From an uncultured Lachnospiraceae bacterium (GTDB taxonomy: Bacteria; Bacillota; Clostridia; Lachnospirales; Lachnospiraceae), in assembly GCA_910578085.1 (NCBI GenBank), contig CAJTPM010000019.1, positions 1 to 64,000 of the forward strand: a DNA stretch of 64,000 bases, given 5' to 3'. Of the stretch, positions 26,567 to 35,733 are shown piece after piece (within the stretch, counting starts at the first letter, position 1; the number at the start of each line of letters is the position of its first letter). Both the position numbers and the translations under genes were made by a program. The notes beneath the pieces were generated by a model. That model was not told where the DNA came from. It made no database searches and saw only the letters and a list, made by a program, of their open reading frames with translations.

Positions 26567-27505
26567 ATGGGAGAGGAAAAAAAGGGTTTTTTCAGTCGCT
26601 TGAAGGAGGGGCTGTCCAAGACAAGAAACAATATCGTCTACGGGATCGACGGCGTTTTTAACGGTTTTTCGAATATTGATGAGGATTTTTACGAGGAGCT
26701 GGAAGAGATCCTGATCATGGGAGATGTGGGAGTCCACGCAACTCAGGCGATTCTGGAAAAGCTCCGGGTGCAGGTGCGGGAGAATCATATCAAGGAGCCG
26801 ATGGCCTGCAAGGAGTTCCTGATTCAGAATATCAGGGAGCAGATGGATGCACCGGATACGGCCTATGATTTCGAGAAGGAACAGTCGGTGTTATTTATCA
26901 TCGGTGTCAACGGCGTGGGGAAAACCACTTCGGTGGGAAAGCTTGCCGCGAATCTGAAGGCGCAGGGAAAGCGGGTGATTATCGGCGCCTGCGATACCTT
27001 CCGGGCGGCGGCGGGAGAACAGCTCACAGAGTGGGCAAACCGCGCCGGCGTGGAGCTGGTCGGCGGCAAGGAGGGGGCTGATCCGGCTTCGGTGCTGTTT
27101 GATGCGGTTTCCGCTGCGAAGGCGAGACGGGCGGATGTGCTGATCTGCGATACGGCGGGCAGACTTCACAACAAGAAAAATCTGATGGAAGAGCTGAAGA
27201 AGATGAATCGCATAATTGAGCGGGAGTTTTCGAATGCTCACAGAGAGAACCTGATCGTCTTAGACGCCACAACAGGACAGAATGCGCTGCAGCAGGCGAG
27301 GGAATTCGGTTCGGTGACGGATCTGACGGGAATTATTCTGACTAAGATGGACGGTACGGCGAAGGGCGGTATTGCCATAGCGATCCAGTCGGAACTGCAG
27401 GTGCCGGTGAAGTACATCGGCGTGGGAGAAAAGATTGAGGATCTGCAGAAGTTTGATGCAGAAGCTTTTGTGAGCGCGCTGTTTGACACGGCAGTTCAGC
27501 CGTAA
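26567..27505 (+). CDS. ftsY: Signal recognition particle receptor FtsY
   Basis: 312 residues. The N domain (about 1-100) begins FFSRLKEGLSKTRNNIVYGID; the G domain has P-loop GVNGVGKTTSVGKLAA, CDTFRAAAGEQL, LICDTAGRLHNK and the guanine-recognition LTKMDGTAKGG. It docks the SRP-ribosome complex at the membrane. It lacks the long acidic A domain of E. coli FtsY, as usual for Firmicutes. Expected directly after smc, it is here separated from it by accessory genes. Confidence 0.96.
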   Translation: MGEEKKGFFSRLKEGLSKTRNNIVYGIDGVFNGFSNIDEDFYEELEEILIMGDVGVHATQAILEKLRVQVRENHIKEPMACKEFLIQNIREQMDAPDTAYDFEKEQSVLFIIGVNGVGKTTSVGKLAANLKAQGKRVIIGACDTFRAAAGEQLTEWANRAGVELVGGKEGADPASVLFDAVSAAKARRADVLICDTAGRLHNKKNLMEELKKMNRIIEREFSNAHRENLIVLDATTGQNALQQAREFGSVTDLTGIILTKMDGTAKGGIAIAIQSELQVPVKYIGVGEKIEDLQKFDAEAFVSALFDTAVQP

Positions 27506-27702
27506 AATGATATACAAACCATGCGAGGATGGCTGCATATAAGGAATTGTCTGCATAGTATTTTACGAGCGGAGCATATTTTTATGGAGTAAAAGGAGAA
27601 CCGCAAGTGTATAAGAAAAAAGTTGTTAAAGCATATGAGAGAAGTTACGATTGAAAATAAGCGATCATTTTCATCATAATTTTGTGCCGGAGTGGAGAGA
27701 GG

Positions 27703-28938
27703 ATGGATATAAAGATGGAAGATAAAATGCTGACACTGGAAAAATTTGAGGAGGCCTGCGAGGAGGTCAAAAAGGTCACGCTGGAGACGAAACTGGTTTA
27801 CAGCGATTTTCTGAGTAAGCAGAGCGGAAACAGAGTGTATTTAAAACCGGAAAACATGCAGTTTACGGGGGCCTATAAGGTCCGGGGGGCATATTATAAA
27901 CTGAGCACCCTGGCGGAGGAGGAGAGGGAGAGAGGCCTGATCACGGCGTCTGCCGGCAACCATGCTCAGGGCGTCGCCTATGCGGCCCAGTGTTATGGTG
28001 TGAAGGCGGTGATCGTCATGCCCACGACGACGCCCCTGATCAAGGTGAACCGCACGAAGGGGTACGGCGCGGAAGTGATTCTGCACGGCGATGTATATGA
28101 TGAAGCCTGTGCCCACGCGCTGCAACTGGCAGAGGAAAAGGGGTATACTTTTGTCCATCCCTTTGACGATCTCGCCGTAGCAACAGGGCAGGGGACGATC
28201 GCCATGGAGATCGTGAAAGAACTGCCTCTTGTAGATATTATCCTGGTACCCATTGGCGGCGGCGGCCTGGCCACAGGAGTATCGACGCTTGCGAAGCTTT
28301 TGAATCCCAAAATCAGGGTGATCGGTGTGGAGCCCGCGGGGGCCGCATGTATGCAGGAATCGTTAAAGGAAAATAAAGTGACGACCCTTGCGAATATTTC
28401 TACCATTGCGGACGGCACGGCGGTGAAGACGCCGGGAGAAAAAATATTCCCATATATTCAGCAAAATCTGGATGACATTATCACGGTGGAGGATGCGGAG
28501 TTAGTGGTTTCCTTCCTGGATATGGTGGAAAATCATAAGATGGTGATCGAAAATTCAGGACTTCTGACGGTGGCCGCCATCAAACATCTGGACTGCAGGG
28601 ATAAGAGAGTGGTATCTATTTTAAGCGGCGGCAATATGGATGTGATCACCATGTCCTCCGTGGTGCAGCAGGGATTAATCTTCAGAGACCGGATCTTTAC
28701 GGCATCGGTGCTTTTGCCGGATAAGCCGGGTGAACTGTGCAGAGTGGCCGGTATTATTGCGCAGGAGAACGGCAATGTCATCAAACTGGAGCACAACCAG
28801 TTTGTGACGACGAACCGGAATGCGGCGGTGGAACTGAAGATCACGATGGAAGCTTTTGGTACGGAACATAAGAATAAAATTATCGATGCGTTGAAACATA
28901 ATGGATATCAGCCGAAGTTGACGACGACAAATATCTGA
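27703..28938 (+). CDS. ilvA: Threonine ammonia-lyase with ACT domain
   Basis: 411 residues from 27703; 27715 is also possible. The PLP enzyme converts threonine to 2-oxobutanoate and ammonia. Lys59 in NMQFTGAYKVRGA binds PLP, SAGNHAQGVAYAA binds the substrate, and IPIGGGGLATG-type text (VPIGGGGLATG) binds the phosphate. A C-terminal ACT domain (about 330-411, VLLPDKPGELCRVAGIIA) suggests allosteric control. The one-ACT, about 400-residue form is shared by tdcB-like catabolic and short biosynthetic enzymes, so the symbol is tentative. Confidence 0.9.
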   Translation: MDIKMEDKMLTLEKFEEACEEVKKVTLETKLVYSDFLSKQSGNRVYLKPENMQFTGAYKVRGAYYKLSTLAEEERERGLITASAGNHAQGVAYAAQCYGVKAVIVMPTTTPLIKVNRTKGYGAEVILHGDVYDEACAHALQLAEEKGYTFVHPFDDLAVATGQGTIAMEIVKELPLVDIILVPIGGGGLATGVSTLAKLLNPKIRVIGVEPAGAACMQESLKENKVTTLANISTIADGTAVKTPGEKIFPYIQQNLDDIITVEDAELVVSFLDMVENHKMVIENSGLLTVAAIKHLDCRDKRVVSILSGGNMDVITMSSVVQQGLIFRDRIFTASVLLPDKPGELCRVAGIIAQENGNVIKLEHNQFVTTNRNAAVELKITMEAFGTEHKNKIIDALKHNGYQPKLTTTNI

Positions 28939-29033
28939 GTGAGACAGCCGGAGGGTACAGGTGATTGCTGCAAGTGAGGAACTTTTCGCTCAGTTATCTA
29001 AAAATGGGCTGCAAGGAGAAAGGAAGCAGACAA

Positions 29034-29924
29034 ATGGTACAGGCAGTACAGGAAAAACTGAGACGGAAAAAAGCATTCAGGGTGATCTGGAATTATGTGA
29101 TAATTACAGTTTTTTCCCTGACTTATGCGGTGGGCATCAGCCTGTTCCTTGATCCCAATAATCTGGCGCCGGGAGGCGTCAGCGGAATTTCCATTATGTT
29201 AAGCCGCATTACGCCGTTGCCTACCGGTACCTGGATCATACTGATCAACATACCGATCCTGGCGTTGGGGCTCTGGAAGTTCGGCGCAAAATTTCTGATC
29301 TCCACGGTGTACTGTACCATAGTCAGCTCTACTTTTACCAATATGCTTTCCGGGTTTCCTGCCCTTACCACGGACAAACTTCTGGCAGCAGTGGCGGGAG
29401 CGACGGTCATAGCGGTTTCCATGGGAATGATCTTTAAGGCGGGGGCCACCACAGGCGGGGTGGATATCGTTGTCAAAGTATTGAGGCTGCGGTACAGGCA
29501 TTTAAAGACCGGCAATCTGTATCTGATCATGGATGCCATGGTGGTGACGCTGTCAGGTATTATGTTCCGGGATCTGGAGATCGCACTTTACGCGGCGGTG
29601 GCGATTTTTGTCAGTTCGGTGGTGATGGATACCGTGCTCTATGGGCGGGATGGGGCAAAGATGATTTATATTATCAGCGACAGGTCGGAGGCGATTATGG
29701 CAAGGATTCTGGGGGATCTGGATATCGGTATCACAACGCTGCAGGGAGAGGGCGCCTACAGCGGAAAGGAAAAGAAAGTGCTTCTGTGTGTGATGAGAAA
29801 ACCTCTGGCGCCGAAGGCACAGCAGATCGTGAAGGAGGAGGATCCGGATGCGTTTATGATCGTATCGGATGCCACGGAGATATTCGGCGAGGGATATAAA
29901 AGTTATTTCAGTGAGAGATTATAA
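29034..29924 (+). CDS. YitT-family membrane protein
   Basis: 296 residues from 29034, with AAGGAA nine bases upstream; longer in-frame starts lack a site. It has five or six membrane spans with the family marks GISLFLDPNNLAPGGVSGIS and KAGATTGGVDIVVKVL, then a cytoplasmic DUF2179 domain (about 210-296, YIISDRSEAIMARIL). The transport or signalling role of the family is unresolved. A terminator and a dispersed hairpin repeat follow. Confidence 0.88.
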   Translation: MVQAVQEKLRRKKAFRVIWNYVIITVFSLTYAVGISLFLDPNNLAPGGVSGISIMLSRITPLPTGTWIILINIPILALGLWKFGAKFLISTVYCTIVSSTFTNMLSGFPALTTDKLLAAVAGATVIAVSMGMIFKAGATTGGVDIVVKVLRLRYRHLKTGNLYLIMDAMVVTLSGIMFRDLEIALYAAVAIFVSSVVMDTVLYGRDGAKMIYIISDRSEAIMARILGDLDIGITTLQGEGAYSGKEKKVLLCVMRKPLAPKAQQIVKEEDPDAFMIVSDATEIFGEGYKSYFSERL

Positions 29925-29940
29925 CATATGGATGATGGTT

Positions 29941-29987
29941 CAGTCCTGCGGCAGTCGCATGAGAGCGTTTGTTGCAGGGCTGTTTTT
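29941..29987 (+). terminator. Rho-independent terminator after the YitT gene
   Basis: CAGTCCTGC pairs with GCAGGGCTG (one G-T pair), followed by TTTTT, 17 bases after the stop codon. Confidence 0.75.
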
Positions 29988-30037
29988 ATGCGCAGGCCAA
30001 CACAGAGGACGAATATACCGTTAAGGCAGCGTGTGTG

Positions 30038-30085
30038 CCGCGCGGCGAGCAGGCGGGAAAGCCATCTCTGCCCGATTGTATAACG
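30038..30085 (+). repeat. Post-terminator hairpin repeat, copy B
   Basis: Core CCGCGCGGCGAGCAGG followed by CTCTGCCCGATT, matching copies A (4788) and C (45176). It lies 50 bases after the YitT terminator. The preceding ATGCGCAGG right after the T run is also shared with copy C. Confidence 0.65.
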
Positions 30086-30161
30086 GCGTAACTGCGAAGA
30101 AGGATAGCTAAACTGTCGCAAAAGAGGCCTGCAAAAGAATTGTCGAAAATGACGAATTTTC

Positions 30162-30190
30162 TTGACAAAAATTTCCAATTCTTGTATAAT
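30162..30190 (+). promoter_or_regulatory. Perfect consensus SigA promoter for the DUF819 gene
   Basis: TTGACA at 30162-30167 and TATAAT at 30185-30190 with exactly 17 bases between, about 70 bases before the start codon. It is the only promoter in the window that matches both consensus hexamers fully. Confidence 0.85.
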
Positions 30191-30257
30191 TAAACGGATT
30201 TATTGCTGTTTTTTACATAATTTTCATGTGTATAGTCACAAACGAAGGGAGAGAAGT

Positions 30258-31442
30258 ATGATTACAAACGGTTTTACCTACATCGCATTTCTAATGTGCC
30301 TGGCGGGATGCCTGCTGGCCCTGGAGAAGTATACAAAGTGGAAAGTGTTTAACTATGTTCCGCCTCTGGTATGGATCTATGTGTTGAATATGGTGTTCTG
30401 TACCATAGGGATGTTTGATTCGGAAGGTTGTTCTGCGGCTTTTGGGGTGCTGAAGAATAATCTCCTCTATGCGATGATTTTTGTTATGCTGCTGCGCTGT
30501 GATATCCGGAAGTTAGCGAAACTGGGCGGCCGGATGGTGGCGATCTTTTTAGGGGGTTCCCTGTCTATTATGTTGGGCTTTCTGATCGCCTTTGTGGTAT
30601 TTAAGGGCGCACTCGGCGGCGGCGAGACAATCTGGGGCGCTATGGCTGCACTGTGTGCTTCCTGGATCGGCGGCTCTGCCAACATGGCGGCGATGGAAGC
30701 GGCCTTTACGATCGATCCGGGCGCATACGGCTGCGCGCTGGCGGTAGATACGGTTTACTATTCCGTGTGGATCGCGCTGTTGCTGATCATGGTCCGTTAT
30801 GCGTCAAAGTGGGACAAGGCAGTGAAAGCGGATACGTCCAAACTGCAGGAGGTTGCGGATGCGGCCAATGCGGAAATAGAAAAAGAGAAAAAGCGCGCCA
30901 CTGCGGCAGACTGGATTTTCCTGATCGGCCTGTCTCTGATGGTATCTGCGATTGCCCAGATGGTCGGCGGCACCGGCAATACGGCTTTGAAGAGCATCGG
31001 GCTTGGTATGTTTGATAAGGGAACGCTTACCACGGTATTTGTGACGATTCTCGGTCTGATCTGTGCGCTTACGCCTTTGGGCAAGCTGCCGGCAGTGGAA
31101 GAGCTTTCCAATATCTATCTCTACGCGGTCGTATCTCTGCTTGCATCCACCGCGACCCTGGTAGATCTGGTGAGCGCGCCGTTATGGATCGTGGCAGGCC
31201 TGGTGGTGATGGTGATCCATATTGCAATCATGTTTTTGCTCTCAAAAGCTTTCCACTGGGATTGCTGTATGGTTTCTACGGCTTCGCTGGCGAATATCGG
31301 CGGCAGCGCGTCGGCGCCGATCGTAGCAAGCGCCTACAATCCGTCCTATGCCGGCATCGGTGTGCTGATGGGCGTTCTGGGTGCGGCAGTGGGTAACTTC
31401 TGCGGCCTGGCCATGGGATATATTATGCAGATGCTGATTTAA
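30258..31442 (+). CDS. DUF819-family membrane protein (YjcL-like)
   Basis: 394 residues from the ATG at 30258 (AGGGAGAG five bases upstream); the frame upstream of it overlaps the promoter and is not translated. About ten membrane spans in two halves, with the family segments CASWIGGSANMAAMEAAF and SLANIGGSASAPIVASAYNP, similar in layout to inverted-repeat transporters. A cytoplasmic charged loop (about 180-215) joins the halves. Substrate unknown. Its place before peptide-metabolism genes makes an amino acid or peptide plausible. Confidence 0.87.
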   Translation: MITNGFTYIAFLMCLAGCLLALEKYTKWKVFNYVPPLVWIYVLNMVFCTIGMFDSEGCSAAFGVLKNNLLYAMIFVMLLRCDIRKLAKLGGRMVAIFLGGSLSIMLGFLIAFVVFKGALGGGETIWGAMAALCASWIGGSANMAAMEAAFTIDPGAYGCALAVDTVYYSVWIALLLIMVRYASKWDKAVKADTSKLQEVADAANAEIEKEKKRATAADWIFLIGLSLMVSAIAQMVGGTGNTALKSIGLGMFDKGTLTTVFVTILGLICALTPLGKLPAVEELSNIYLYAVVSLLASTATLVDLVSAPLWIVAGLVVMVIHIAIMFLLSKAFHWDCCMVSTASLANIGGSASAPIVASAYNPSYAGIGVLMGVLGAAVGNFCGLAMGYIMQMLI

Positions 31443-31471
31443 GGGAAAAAGAGATGCAGCAGGCGGTCTGC

Positions 31472-31519
31472 ATGGCCGCTTGCGAGTGTGCATCGCGAAG
31501 CGTATCATGGCCGCTTGCG
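31472..31519 (+). repeat. 27-bp dispersed motif, copy 2, within a direct repeat
   Basis: Bases 31482-31508 match 24 of 27 with the motif at 390-416. They are overlapped by two identical 13-base words ATGGCCGCTTGCG at 31472-31484 and 31507-31519, 35 bases apart. A TATAAT follows at 31526-31531. The cluster may form the control region of the next gene. Confidence 0.5.
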
Positions 31520-31702
31520 GACATGATATAATACATGCGAGATTTTAGCGTATAGGATGAAGCGGTTCTTCACTCATGGAAGAGAGTGGAGAACCGTGTC
31601 CATTATGAGACGGGAAATCTGATCGTCTTAGATGCTTCAATGGAGCAGAACGTCTTGCTGTATGCGAAGAAATTTGAGTACTGGAGGAAGGAGGGAGATG
31701 GT

Positions 31703-33154
31703 ATGCATATAAACGATACTTTTCAATATCTTAATACAGGGCTGCCGGAGGACATTGCTCGCCGGAAGCTCCACGGTGATTTGGCGGGAGCAATAAGGCT
31801 CATTGACAGACGGCTTTCGCAGAAGCTGCTGCCGGAGGAGATGCGTTTCTGCCTGACGGCGCAGCGGGAGATGATATCGCGTATGCCGGATAATTATCCC
31901 TATACAAAAGAGGCGGCTCTGGCGTTAGTGCGGGAGCATATTCCGGATTTTACGGAGGAAGAGTTCGAGGAGAGAGTGGATGCCGGAAGGATCGGGTGGA
32001 TTTATCTGAATGGCGAGAGACGGTTTTTTGACCGCTTTTTCTCCAGCATGTGCAAATCGGAACCGGCTTTTGCAAAACGGGCCGGAATAGCGCTTCCCGG
32101 TGTGGAGAGCGCGCAGAAGGGATCCGCAGGGGAGGCCAGACTGGACCGCAGCGCCAGGGTCATGAAGGAAAAAGGAGAGATCAGCAATCGGATCAGGATC
32201 CGCGCCGGCCTGCGCATCAAGGACGAAGTATTTAAGCCGGGGATGTTCGTGCGGGCGCATCTGCCGATCCCGGCAAAGTGCGAACAGCAGAGCGAGATCG
32301 TCCTGAAAAAGATATTCCCGGAAGGAGGAAAAGTTTCACCGGAGGATGCGCTTCAACGGACGGTTTGCTGGGAGGTAGAGCTTTTAGAAAATCAGGAATT
32401 TTATGTGGAATATTCCTATGTGCATACGGCGAAATATCATGATGTGAAGCAGATGTTGGAAGAGGGGAATGCGAAAGGCTGTGTTCAGCCTGACTTTTTC
32501 ACGAAGGAGGAAGCGCCTCATATTGTTTTCACGCCTTATATCCGAAAACTGGCGGAGATTCTCACGGAGGGAGTGCAGGATCCGCTGGAGAAGGCCGGGA
32601 GATTTTATGATTATATCACATGCAATATGAAGTACAGTTTTATGCCGGCCTATTTCATACTGGAAAATATTGCGGATAACTGTGCGAAGAACTTAACGGG
32701 CGACTGTGGTGTGTTCGCTCTGCTGTTTCTGACATTGTGCCGATGTGCGGGAATACCCGCCTGCTGGCAGAGTGGGCTGACAGCGGAGCCGGATTTCTGC
32801 GGAGCTCATGACTGGGTGCGGTTTTATGTGGCACCCTATGGCTGGCTGTATGCCGATCCTTCCTATGGTACCGGCGCAGTAAGGCTGGGGAATGAGGAGC
32901 GCAGACGATTTTATTTCGGAAATCTGGACGCCTGTCGGATGGTGGCAAACAATGCATTTCAGGCGCCCTTCACCATCGAGAAGGAACACTGGCGGGCGGA
33001 TCCCTATGACAATCAGGTGGGAGAGATGGAGACGGGAGACAGAGGACTGCGCTATAGTGAGTACGAGCGAAGCAAAGAGGTTTTGCTGTGTGAGGAGATC
33101 ACGGATGCGGATGAAACCGGTCGAAGGAGAGCTTTACTGACCTCTGTTATGTGA
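31703..33154 (+). CDS. Transglutaminase-like domain protein
   Basis: 483 residues from 31703, where GGAGG lies nine bases upstream; an in-frame GTG at 31586 would add 39 residues but lacks a site. The N-terminal half (1-300) is of unknown fold. The C-terminal half is a transglutaminase-like cysteine peptidase core with the triad Cys335 (TGDCGVFALL), His369 (AHDWVRF) and Asp385 (YADPSYG). No signal peptide, so it should act in the cytoplasm, perhaps on peptides. It precedes a dipeptide epimerase and PepD. Confidence 0.8.
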   Translation: MHINDTFQYLNTGLPEDIARRKLHGDLAGAIRLIDRRLSQKLLPEEMRFCLTAQREMISRMPDNYPYTKEAALALVREHIPDFTEEEFEERVDAGRIGWIYLNGERRFFDRFFSSMCKSEPAFAKRAGIALPGVESAQKGSAGEARLDRSARVMKEKGEISNRIRIRAGLRIKDEVFKPGMFVRAHLPIPAKCEQQSEIVLKKIFPEGGKVSPEDALQRTVCWEVELLENQEFYVEYSYVHTAKYHDVKQMLEEGNAKGCVQPDFFTKEEAPHIVFTPYIRKLAEILTEGVQDPLEKAGRFYDYITCNMKYSFMPAYFILENIADNCAKNLTGDCGVFALLFLTLCRCAGIPACWQSGLTAEPDFCGAHDWVRFYVAPYGWLYADPSYGTGAVRLGNEERRRFYFGNLDACRMVANNAFQAPFTIEKEHWRADPYDNQVGEMETGDRGLRYSEYERSKEVLLCEEITDADETGRRRALLTSVM

Positions 33155-33217
33155 GAGAAGGGGAGTAGAATTTTGTTTCGTGATGTACGGAAAGAAAAAA
33201 GAGAGAAAGGAATAGGG

Positions 33218-34312
33218 ATGAAGATTACAGAAATAAAACTGGGTATTTTATCGGTTCCGCTGCGCGTGCCATTTAAGACGGCGCTGCGCACGGTAAACAG
33301 CGTGGAGGATGTGATCGTGGAGATCCACACCGATACAGGAGCTGTGGGCTACGGCGAGGCGCCGCCGACAGGCGTTATTACCGGTGATACCACGGGAGCG
33401 ATCGTGGGTGCGATAAAAGACCATATCGCGAAAACGCTGATCGGCAGAGATGTGGAAGATTTTGAGGATCTGTGCATCGCCCTGCAGCAGTGTGTGGTAA
33501 AAAACAGCAGCGCCAAGGCGGCGGCGGATATGGCGCTCTGGGATCTCTATGGGCAGCTCTATCGGATTCCGGTCTACAAACTGATGGGCGGCGCAAGAAA
33601 GTCCATCATTACGGATATTACGATCAGCGTCAATGAGCCGGAAGAGATGGTGCGGGATGCGAAAAATGCCATTGAGAGAGGTTATGACTGTCTGAAAGTG
33701 AAAGTGGGGAAGGAGCCGGAGAAGGACATTGCCAGACTGTCGGCTATCCGCAGCGCAGTGCCGAAGGAGACCTGCATCCGCATCGATGCCAACCAGGGCT
33801 GGAGCCCCAAGGAGGCGGTGCGGATCTTAAACGGTATGCAGGAGCGCGGGCTGGATATCGAGTTTGTGGAACAGCCGGTAAAAGCTCATGATTTTGAAGG
33901 TCTGAAATATGTAACAGAGCATTCCTATGTACCGGTGTTGGCGGATGAGAGCGTCTTTTCAGCTGAGGATGCCTTAAAGATCATGCAGATGAGAGCGGCG
34001 GATCTGGTGAATATCAAGCTGATGAAATGCGGCGGGCTCTACAATGCATTGAAAATTGCTTCCGCAGCAGAGGTGTACGGTGTGGAATGCATGATCGGCT
34101 GTATGCTGGAGGCAAAAATCAGCGTTAATGCAGCGGTGCATCTGGCCTGCGCAAAACAGATCATCACAAAGATCGATCTGGATGGACCGGTACTATGCAG
34201 GGAAGATCCGATTCTCGGCGGCGCTGTCTTTGACGAGAAGGTCATCACGGTTTCCGATGAGCCGGGATTGGGCATCAGAGGAATCGAGGAGGGAAAATTG
34301 CGGTATATCTGA
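33218..34312 (+). CDS. Dipeptide epimerase (L-Ala-D/L-Glu epimerase type), enolase superfamily
   Basis: 364 residues from 33218 with AAAGGAATAGGG directly upstream. The catalytic lysines are Lys162 (KVKVG) and Lys267 (IKLMKCGG); metal ligands are Asp190 (RIDANQGW), Glu218 (VEQPV) and Asp243 (ADES). These mark the muconate-lactonizing subgroup, and the overall text fits the Ala-Glu epimerases that convert murein-derived L-Ala-D-Glu to L-Ala-L-Glu. Specificity among dipeptides is not decided by sequence alone. An AGE-family isomerase follows after 12 bases. Confidence 0.85.
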   Translation: MKITEIKLGILSVPLRVPFKTALRTVNSVEDVIVEIHTDTGAVGYGEAPPTGVITGDTTGAIVGAIKDHIAKTLIGRDVEDFEDLCIALQQCVVKNSSAKAAADMALWDLYGQLYRIPVYKLMGGARKSIITDITISVNEPEEMVRDAKNAIERGYDCLKVKVGKEPEKDIARLSAIRSAVPKETCIRIDANQGWSPKEAVRILNGMQERGLDIEFVEQPVKAHDFEGLKYVTEHSYVPVLADESVFSAEDALKIMQMRAADLVNIKLMKCGGLYNALKIASAAEVYGVECMIGCMLEAKISVNAAVHLACAKQIITKIDLDGPVLCREDPILGGAVFDEKVITVSDEPGLGIRGIEEGKLRYI

Positions 34313-34324
34313 CAGGAGGCGAAA

Positions 34325-35569
34325 ATGGAGAAAAAATATCAAATCAATACAGAGGAGAACAGGGCGTTTCTGAAGGAGATCAGAGAGGGGCTGTTTGCGT
34401 TCGGGCACAGATTCCCCTCGCTCGGCGGAAGCGCTTACTATCTGGGGGATGACGGCACCCCCTGGAAGGAGAGAAATCGTGAAACCTATGTGACCTGCCG
34501 CATGGCCCATGTCTACAGTATCGGGATGTTCCTCGGGCATGAGGGAAGCGCAGAGTTAGTGGATGAGGCGCTGCGAGGTCTCGCCGGGGAACTGGAAGAT
34601 AAGGAGCACGGCGGCTGGTATGCGGGGCTTACGGCGGATGGCAGAAATCTTCCCGACAAACAGTGCTACGCCCACGCATTTGTGATTTTGGCGGCTTCCT
34701 CCGCGCTGCTGGCGGGAAGAACGGGAGCCAGGGAACTTTTGGAGAAAGCGATCAGGCTATATGACCTGCGTTTCTGGAATGAGGCGGAAGGACTTGCCTG
34801 CGATACCTGGAATACGGAGTTTACGGTATTGGATGATTACCGGGGATTGAATGCCAATATGCATTCGGTGGAGGCTTTTCTTGCGGCGGCGGATGTGCTG
34901 AAGGACGAGATGTATCGGGGGCGCGCGGGACGGATCATTGAAAAAGTGACCGGGTGGGCAGAAAACAATGAATGGCGGATCCCGGAGCATTTCACAGAGA
35001 AATGGGAGGCGGTACTTACATACAATCAGGAAAAACCGGATGATCCCTTTAAGCCTTACGGCGCAACGCCAGGCCACGGAATCGAGTGGGCAAGGTTAAT
35101 AACCCAGTGGGCGCTTTCCGCTCACAGGGATGACAAAGAGGCGGCTGATCGTTATGTGAAAGCAGCGGAAAATCTCTACTGCCGGGCTGTGGCCGATGCC
35201 TGGAATGCGGACGGCGCGCCGGGAATCTGCTATACTACCGACTGGCAGGGAAAACCTGTGGTGCACGACAGGATGCACTGGACGTTAGCGGAGGCGATCA
35301 ACACGGCGGCGGTGCTTTACCGTGTGACCGGAAAGGAGAACTATGCGGCAGATTATGCGCAGTTTATGGCCTATCTCGACAGTATTGTGCTGGATCATGT
35401 GAACGGCTCCTGGTACCACCAGTTAGATGAGAAGAATCAGTTGAAGGAAACCGTATGGCCGGGAAAAGCGGATCTCTACCACGCTCTGCAGGCGACATTG
35501 ATTCCTTACTATGCGCCGGATGTGTCTATTGCGGTGGCAGTGAAGGAGAGGCGGGCTGTTTCTTCTTAA
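34325..35569 (+). CDS. N-acylglucosamine 2-epimerase (AGE) family isomerase
   Basis: 414 residues forming an alpha/alpha barrel with the AGE-family marks GGWYAGLTADG, KQCYAHAFVILAAS and ATPGHGIEWARLITQW. The His residues of AHAF and GHGIEW are the expected catalytic bases. Members include GlcNAc 2-epimerase, mannose isomerase and the sulfoquinovose isomerase YihS. The text is closest to the YihS/mannose-isomerase side in my judgement, with moderate certainty. Its tight coupling to the dipeptide epimerase (12 bases) suggests one operon. Confidence 0.83.
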   Translation: MEKKYQINTEENRAFLKEIREGLFAFGHRFPSLGGSAYYLGDDGTPWKERNRETYVTCRMAHVYSIGMFLGHEGSAELVDEALRGLAGELEDKEHGGWYAGLTADGRNLPDKQCYAHAFVILAASSALLAGRTGARELLEKAIRLYDLRFWNEAEGLACDTWNTEFTVLDDYRGLNANMHSVEAFLAAADVLKDEMYRGRAGRIIEKVTGWAENNEWRIPEHFTEKWEAVLTYNQEKPDDPFKPYGATPGHGIEWARLITQWALSAHRDDKEAADRYVKAAENLYCRAVADAWNADGAPGICYTTDWQGKPVVHDRMHWTLAEAINTAAVLYRVTGKENYAADYAQFMAYLDSIVLDHVNGSWYHQLDEKNQLKETVWPGKADLYHALQATLIPYYAPDVSIAVAVKERRAVSS

Positions 35570-35590
35570 GAGCCAGGATAAAGGATATGC

Positions 35591-35650
35591 AAAGCGTTCT
35601 ATGGATAAGTGGAGCGTTCCATGGACAAGTGAAACGTTTCACGGATAAGG
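35591..35650 (+). repeat. Three 20-bp tandem repeats, operator-like, before pepD
   Basis: Units 35591-35610, 35611-35630 and 35631-35650 align without gaps: aaagcgttctatggataagt, ggagcgttccatggacaagt, gaaacgtttcacggataagg. Each begins with a palindrome-like decamer; in the third it is the perfect GAAACGTTTC. The 20-base period keeps the sites on nearly the same helix face. They end 83 bases before the pepD start. Confidence 0.75.
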
Positions 35651-35733
35651 CAGCGTGTTTGGCGGGTGTGCCTGGCCCGACAAACGGGGCTGTTATCGGA
35701 ACGGCAAAATAGGACAGAGAAGGAGAAAATAGT

